This document shows positions 57,576 to 64,000 of a stretch of 64,000 bases of DNA, piece by piece. The notes under the pieces were generated by a model that saw only the letters and a list, made by a program, of their open reading frames with translations, was not told the DNA's origin and did not search any database. How positions within the stretch are numbered: the stretch's first letter is position 1; the number at the start of each line of letters is the position of its first letter. The position numbers were made by a program, and so were the translations under genes. The stretch comes from Labyrinthula sp. Ha. Taxonomy: Eukaryota > Sar > Bigyra > Labyrinthulida > Labyrinthulaceae. The stretch is from assembly GCA_015227615.1 (NCBI GenBank), contig JAALGZ010000059.1, positions 62,001 through 126,000 of the forward strand, given 5' to 3'.

Positions 57576-59130
57576 AAGAAATGTAGTTAAAAGTCCTTGC
57601 CTCAACGAAGCTGCTTGACTTCGACCTCCACGGAGGGCCTAGAGTGTGCGACCCAACGTGAACAGAGACTACTTGTAGTTTATGTGAATCTAAGTGGTCT
57701 TACTACAACAAAACTTAACCTCTTAGGAGAAAAAACTCAGCAACTGTCAATTTTCATGTTACAATAGCTGCACGCAAATAGCTACAAGATACTGAAGGGA
57801 GAGGTGAAAGTCAACGGTAGCAAAGGTAGGAGCTTTTTTAAACCGCCTACTAGAGCTGCAGGCGTAGCGCCCTACTTGGCCGAAGAACTTGCTTGCAACG
57901 CCTCCTCAGTTGAAATATCGAGAGACAGGATCCTGAAAGTAGTTCTTAAAGGTACCGGGAAGAAAAACATTAACTTAAAAGAGTCAAACTGGTTGATAAG
58001 GACCGTGAAAAAGAAAGGGATGTTACTTTTTAGGTGGATATTTAAACACACAAGTGAGTAGAGTTTCGCTGAAGATGATAGAGAAACTAGGGCTTAAGGC
58101 ACAGTATCAAGAACAACGACCAAGTGAAACTATCTAGAACAAGCAGCAAGGTACCTCAGAACCGTACCAGTCAACATCAACCTTTTAACCTATGAGCAAG
58201 AACTTCTTAGACTTTCTGGAACATCCACATAGCAGGGAACTTAAATTTTCAGAAATACTCAATGCATAAGTAACACGTCTGAAAACAACAACTGTACCTA
58301 AAAGATATTACAACCCAACCTGCAATAGAACATAGCTCCCTGTCTCTCCCCCAGAATAGACCAGAATACAGCCAAAATGAATCTCACAACCTTCCTAGCT
58401 CTTTCCCAACCCAAACACCCAAACAGTCAAAATTCACATCCTAAACCTGAAACCAGCAGGAATCTCCACGATACATCCCCATTTAACCTCTAAGAAACAT
58501 AGAGAATAAAAATATACCTTTCACGGCTCTTAATCAGCTTCAGCTAGAACCCAATGAATCAGAATAACCGAGAAACCCCACTTCACCACCTTCCACTCAA
58601 AATCAGCAATAGCCACTCGGAAATTTGCTCAAAAAACCTCCATGCTCCTCAATACATCCCTCAAAAGCATCTTTCAGTTTCATCATCGCTTTCTTAGAGC
58701 TCTTCTGACTTGGCGTGCGAGAATTTCAATCTTCTTCAATTTGGTTTGATTTAAGATTAAAATTTGGGAAATTAAGAATAGCCCAATCTGGAGTAATACA
58801 ACCTTGGACGAATGAAATCAGGTATCCTGGGAGACTGACCAATAAAAGCCGGAGAAAGTGGATAAGGTATTGATAGCAACAAGAAGAGTATAGAAAATGA
58901 CAAATGACTCTCAGTAGGTTAAGAACATAGTAAACACCTGGCTCGTAGAAGGTTTGGCCAGTAGGCCCATTTAATCCTTAAATAACTAACTAACAATCCA
59001 ACAATCAACAAGTGCATATGAAAAGACGATAAAAACATCGTGATCTCCAAGAGAGGTTTAAAACAGTGCGAGATTCATGCAGTTCCTCTCACTCGTTGTG
59101 AATAAGCTTTATTATTATTTTTTTTAATTC
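57576..59130 (+). other. unclassified tract, possible LINE-like relic
   Basis: The tract has higher GC than the surroundings. An 85-codon frame at 57804-58061 (VKVNGSKGRSFFKPPTRAAG and on) looks protein-like but matches nothing I know. Near 58.96 kb a TTTGGCCAGTAGGCCCA hairpin is followed by AATAACTAACTAAC, a layout found at 3' ends of some LINEs. No reverse transcriptase motif was seen, so the assignment is weak. Confidence 0.25.
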
Positions 59131-59189
59131 TTAAGTTTGAATAAAAAGCAATGAAAAACAATATGAAGTCAAGATGAAAAGAAGTCGAA

Positions 59190-59392
59190 AACGAAAAAGG
59201 ATGAAAGTTTAACAAAAATATGAAAAAGCAACCGAAAACGATGGAAGTTTAACAAAAAAATATGAAGTGGAAAACAAAGAAGAAAAGGGATGAAAGTTTA
59301 GCAAAAACATAAAAAAAACGAAGAAGGATGAAAGTTTAACCAAAATATGAAAAAAGGAAACGAAAAACGATGAAAGTTAAAGAATATTGCAC
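59190..59392 (+). repeat. A-rich tandem repeats, ~40-45 bp unit
   Basis: About five units contain GGATGAAAGTTTAACAAAAATATGAAAA with variants. The purine-rich strand is the plus strand. Confidence 0.75.
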
Positions 59393-59770
59393 CTAGATTA
59401 AAGTATCAACCCACTCAAGTTTTAAATTTCAATTTTAACAAAAATCTAAATCTTCTGAATCTCAGTTTTCAAAATCATTTGCTTTAAACTTCTAATTATT
59501 TTAGTTCACAAATGCATTTAATAACGTTCAGATGTATTTTCGAGTTTTTGCATTCAACCTATGGAGAAAGATTTAAATCCATCCTCATCTTCATCGAGGG
59601 CCGAGTGTGGAGAGAAGGCAGAGTCACGGGGGGGGGGTATTTTTAAAGACACGGGAAGCATTGAAGGCCCCCCGCCACGCTAGGGTAATGCAACTTCACA
59701 TTTTAATATTTTATAACTTTTAATATTTATTTTCTATCTTCTAGTGCACTTCACTTTATTCCCAGCCTTC
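59393..59770 (+). repeat. interspersed repeat, inverted copy of 23.93-24.31 kb
   Basis: The reverse complement of the segment inside the 23.8-24.7 kb inverted-repeat element matches here. Shared strings include TTTTAACAAAAATCTA, TCTTCTGAAT, GATTTAAATCCATCCTCATC, TTCATCGAGGGCCGAGT and CACGCTAGGGTAATG-like sequence. Both copies contain a G-run. Terminal inverted repeats are not seen at this copy. Confidence 0.75.
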
Positions 59771-60231
59771 TTTGTATTTCATCAAAGTCTAAGAAAATGG
59801 AATTATATTAGAAAAAATAAGTTAATCCTTGAATTTATATTTACGAGAAAATAGAAACAAGAGAACAATTGCTAAAATAGCACTGCAATATTTTCTGTTA
59901 TGTTTAAAATACTAAAGGTTAAAATTATAATTTCTGAAGTAAAAAATACTGAAGTCCTTTTGAACCACTTGAAGCAACCGTTTGCAACCGTTGAAAGGTG
60001 CAAAAACATCTCGCTTTCTGTAGCAACTTCAAAATGTAACTAAATTTCTAGCTCCTTTCTTTTTGGAGAGTTTTCTATACCCTTTTCGTTTTCAAGTTAG
60101 TTCTCAATGCCGTTCTGAATTTTTTACATTTTCTCTTTTTCTTTTGTTTTTCTGATATTGGATCGAATTGCCCACTGTTTCCCTCCATTACCTCCAAATT
60201 TTCGCAAAATATGGTTTTTGGCCATATGGCC
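59771..60231. other. spacer, no gene seen
   Basis: AT-rich spacer before the LTR-type sequence at 60232. A GCAACCGTTTGCAACCGTTG doublet near 59.98 kb is the only notable string. Confidence 0.45.
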
Positions 60232-60545
60232 CAAATTTGAAATCCTGAAATCACAAATGTCATTAATACCTTAATTTCAAAAATGAAATAATTGGCCATT
60301 CTCACAAAAATTCAACCAATCAAATGCCACGTGTAAATTACACGCGTGTAAAAAACGGATTCCCATATATGGAAAAACCTTTTTACATACGAATACTTTT
60401 ATATTACAACATTTAATTTCACTCAATTAAATTATCTATTCTTATACTTTATCTTTCTATCTTTGCTTTAGACTCAATTCTATTTGAACTGTTTATTTTC
60501 TACTTAATTATCTAGTACTCAATTCTGCTTTATATTCATCTTAGA
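60232..60545 (+). repeat. LTR-type sequence of the plus-strand gypsy element
   Basis: This is the inverted counterpart of 57255-57575. The right-hand copy, which would prove it is an LTR, is outside the window. A CCACGTGTAAATTACACGCGTG inverted motif lies at about 60.33-60.35 kb. Confidence 0.65.
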
Positions 60546-63500
60546 AACTGTTACGGTTTGATACCTTTTTTATGAATATCTCTTATTTATATTTCGTTAT
60601 TTACATTTACACCGCGCCACGTCATTGGTTTACATAAGTAGTTAGAGAATACACACTTTTAAGTTATTAAGGGTAACACAAAGAAGAACAAGTTTTTATA
60701 TTTTACGTTTACCTCTACACGACTGCTACTCGGCCGAGTCTAGAGAAGAGTATATTTACTGGACGGAAAACTCTCAATATTGCAATATTTGTTTTTGTAG
60801 AAACGAAGTTGTGCGAGGTATTTGTCTTTTGTCAAAGAACTGATCTTGGTGTTCACTAGCTATGGCTTCCTTGTTTGGATCTCCTAGTAATAAGGGAGAT
60901 AATAGTGAGAGGAGGAACTTAAATAATGCCCAGATAACTCGCTTAATCAAAGAGGTGTCTGAACAGCAGGCTAATCAGATGGCGGGTGTATTGAAAACAC
61001 TAGTTACGTCTTTTAAAGACTTTAGTTTAGTAAAACTGGATGAGCTAAATAGTTTGAATGTTGGAGATATAGAAGATTTTCTATTTCAATATGAAAGGCT
61101 TACTGAAGAACAGAAGAACCTTATTTCTGTAGCTCAGAAGTTATCTAGAAAATTATCTCAATACTTGAAGTTTTTAGGAAAGACCGATACAGATCAAGAC
61201 ATCATTAAGTATTTAAAAGAAAAAGTTCAACAAGAGAAGACAAAAGATTTAAAATCTACTGAAGATTTAATTAAAAAAATATATTTATTTTAATGAAGAT
61301 ATTCTTGAAGAAGAAGCAATTGTCATTATGTTTAAAGAGGTGGATGAGTTATTGGAAATTATGCCACCAGGGGCTAAAATGAAGCCCAGACTTATTGCTA
61401 AAGATATCTTCGAGAAACTTCCTGACTATGGGTGGGTAAGAAAGGAAGACCTGAGGCTTAAACCAGAGTTGAAGCAGAAGAATATAGATACTTTAATGGA
61501 TTATGTTCTCGATAGCCTACCACCTCTCCATGTTAGATCTAGGTTCAAATCAACGAATAAGACGAAAACTAAGAAGCTAAAACCTAAGGTTAAAGTTGAA
61601 GCCGTAGATAATATGGGTCAAGATATGCCAGCTGAGTTATTAATTGCCAGCTTATGCAGCCATCGTTACGAATATGGCCATAAGGAAGCTAAATGTTTTG
61701 CGAAAAGAAATGGGAATCCGAAGTCTGTTATCCCAACTGAGCCAGAGCTGAGGCAAAAGTGGGAAAATATAAGAAGAGAAGAAGGGAAAAAGGTCGGCGA
61801 AGAAATTTGCTGCCAAAGTTGGGGGTCAATCGGATGGTAACATCTCCAAACCTAAAAGCCAACAAGATATTAATGGCAAAGAAAATATCGCTGAATCTGT
61901 GCCTTCTGGGCAGCTGTTGGAACCAGCGACAGATATCGAGTTTTTACTGGTCAAAAAGCTGTTAGAAGAACTCTTTTCAACCCTAAGAAACTAAATATGA
62001 TAAAAAGTACAACAGTACTCAAGCCTAACTTGATCCCTGCTGGTCATATTTATGATTATAGTGAATTAGATGAGGATGCAGAAGTTGAAGTGTATTTTGA
62101 AGAAGGTGGAGAAAAATACACAGCACTATTATATAGTGGAGCTTTTAAAAGTGCTATGAACCTGCGTCTCGGAAAATATTGTTCAAATACAATCACTCTT
62201 AATAACGCATTTGCTATAAAAGTTGCTGGTGGAAGGATTTATTAGGTATTTGAACTTGGTATTTTAGCCAAGGTTATTGTTCGTTTAGATGGTGGCTTCT
62301 ACACTTTCACGAACGTTGAATGCATGCTCATGGATGTACCCCAATGGGATGATTCGATCATAGGTAATGATCAATTAAGAACTCATGGGTTGGATCCCTT
62401 AACGTCTCTGAGGCAGAAACTTAATAATAAGAAGAAAAAGTTTAACGAAGTTCAGAGCGGAAATGCTATTGAATATTGGGCCAGCTGGCTTGAGGAAACT
62501 CTGAATTTAGAAGAAAAAACTATTCAAGTTGAAGATGCTTCAGTAGAACCGAGAGGTGTATTTTATATTGATCAGGATGATGTTTTCTACGATGCTTTGT
62601 CTGATAATTTTTATTATGAAAAAGATATTTTCTATGACTCTTTAAATAAAAAAGAAACTCAATTTGCATCTATCAATGAACTTATTTTGCCGAAAGAATT
62701 GATGAAGAAAGATCCAGTGATTTTTGCTGAGCAAGATGATGAGGTTAATTTCGAAATAATAGATGAAGGGGCAAACCTAGACATAAGTTCAGAAGAAGAT
62801 ATAAGACGTTTAACTAATATTTTAGAGGATAAAGTTGGGAGCTTAAATTTAAAGTATTTTGACAATGATTTAAGTAGGAAAAACGAACTTCTAGATTTAT
62901 TAAAAAACAATGTGAGAGCATTTGGGGATTCAGAGTCACCTACTTCTCTCTCCAATTTAACTCCTATTGAGTGTGAACTCAAAGAAGGGAGAAGTGTTGG
63001 GGTCTTGAACCAACACCCCTTAGGATATGAGCAGGAGAGTTTTTTATTGAAGAGGATCCAACAAATGTTGGATGCTGGGATTATCGAGGTTAATCCAAAT
63101 CCTACAACGGCCATGAGTACTTTAGTAGTACCTAAAAAAGGCCCTAAAAAGTTTAGAATGGTTGTAGATTTCAGGCCTCTCAACGATGCTACAAAAAAAG
63201 TTACTAATACCTTACCTAAATTAGAACTACAATTACACAGAGCCCAAGACATGAACTATTTTTCATCTTTTGATTTACTTTCTGGTTTTGACTATTTACG
63301 TTGTGACAAAGCTGCTGGGAGTCTGTTTACTTTTGTAACTTCATGGGGAGTTGCATACAGCTTTAAGGGTGCACCACAGGGTTGGTGCAACACCCCGGCT
63401 CTTTTTAGTATGAGGCAAATTCATCAGGTACTAACTCCTGTTGGATTGTGGCCTAAAAATAGTATGAAGTGGATAGGTGACACTGTTCTTATGTCTCCAA

Positions 63501-64000
63501 CGTTTGAAGGTTTATTAAAAATACTGGAAAAATATTTAAAGCAGATACAAGCTCGTAACTTGAGGATTAACATCCAGAAATGTAGTTTTATTGATAATAA
63601 GGCGACCTTTTGTGAAAGAGTTTTGAATGGCAAAGGATATAATTATGATATTACTTATGCTACGAAGCTCTTAGAAAGAGTTAAGCCTCAATATATGCAC
63701 GAGCTTGCGCAATTTGTGTATAGGGCTAATTTTTTATGTGGAATTATACCTGAGTTTTCTAGGATAAGAAAATTAGTACTTGGTGATTTCAAATTAGGTG
63801 GTAAGTTAAAGAACCTTGAAAGAAAGCGTTTATTAATAGAGTGGACTTCAAAAATAGAAGTAGCTTTCATTGAACTTAAAGAAGCTTTGAATAAAACTCT
63901 AGTTAGCTCTTTGGGTTATTATAACCATAATGAAAACATCCATATTTTCGCTGATGCAAGCGATAAATATTGGAGTTTATATTTATGTCAAACTCCTGAC
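60232..64000 (+). mobile_element. Ty3/gypsy element on the plus strand, leaving the window
   Basis: An LTR-type sequence (60232-60545 or longer) is followed by gag (about 60.86-61.84 kb) with a Cys/His knuckle (CSHRYEYGHKEAKC), a protease-like part (about 62.0-62.3 kb) and reverse transcriptase (about 63.0-63.6 kb: FRMVVDFRPLN, FKGAPQGW). RNase H begins near 63.9 kb (IHIFADASDKYWSLYL) at the window edge. Gag and pol resemble the minus-strand element at 49.8-57.2 kb, so the two belong to one family. This copy is better kept, with about three breaks in the part seen. Its integrase, any methyltransferase region and its 3' LTR would lie beyond 64000. Confidence 0.88.

Noticed and set aside
57804-58061. 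85-codon frame with protein-like composition
   Set aside because: No recognisable domain, no clear ATG context and it lies in repeat-rich DNA. Mentioned only within the unclassified tract.

Overview
The window is nuclear DNA of an AT-rich unicellular eukaryote. The evidence is single-exon genes for alpha-tubulin, Nop58, a fatty-acid elongase and prefoldin subunit 4, one 33-nt GT..AG intron, and several LTR retrotransposons. TAA, TAG and TGA all end real genes, so the code looks standard. I cannot place the lineage. Tiny introns, compact gene pairs and a ROCO-type GTPase remnant would suit several protist groups.

Host genes sit in tight islands separated by long decayed tracts. Island 1 (6.7-8.5 kb) has a repeat protein converging on prefoldin 4, with 4 nt between the stop codons. 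Island 2 (13.3-16.0 kb) has an ELO elongase and an unknown membrane protein. Island 3 (27.8-32.0 kb) has Nop58 converging on a tandem YbaK-domain protein (3 nt between stops), which shares an 87-bp bidirectional promoter with a coiled-coil gene. Island 4 (36.3-40.5 kb) has alpha-tubulin, a small unknown gene, a one-pass membrane LRR protein and an unknown nuclear-looking protein. A degraded Roc-COR gene lies at 45.1-46.2 kb. A 705-codon AAA-ATPase-like/PD-(D/E)XK gene of bacterial type lies at 47.7-49.8 kb.

Mobile elements fill much of the rest. A complete-length young Ty1/copia element (16.69-21.56 kb) has identical 138-bp LTRs and a TATAT target duplication. An old copia element (22.3-27.4 kb) has an 845-bp inverted-repeat DNA element nested in it. 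A Ty3/gypsy element on the minus strand (49.8-57.2 kb) carries an extra MT-A70 adenine-methyltransferase-like region between integrase and its 3' LTR. A related plus-strand gypsy element starts near 60.2 kb and leaves the window. Fainter copia, pogo-type, 5S-like and tRNA-like remnants are scattered between.

The most unusual items are the methyltransferase region inside the gypsy element, the intact bacterial-type ATPase/nuclease gene beside it, the 33-nt intron, the rebuilt acidic, lysine-poor K40 loop of alpha-tubulin, and a promoter element shared by the 30.8 kb and 40.6 kb promoters. All family assignments come from reading motifs by eye; no search was run.
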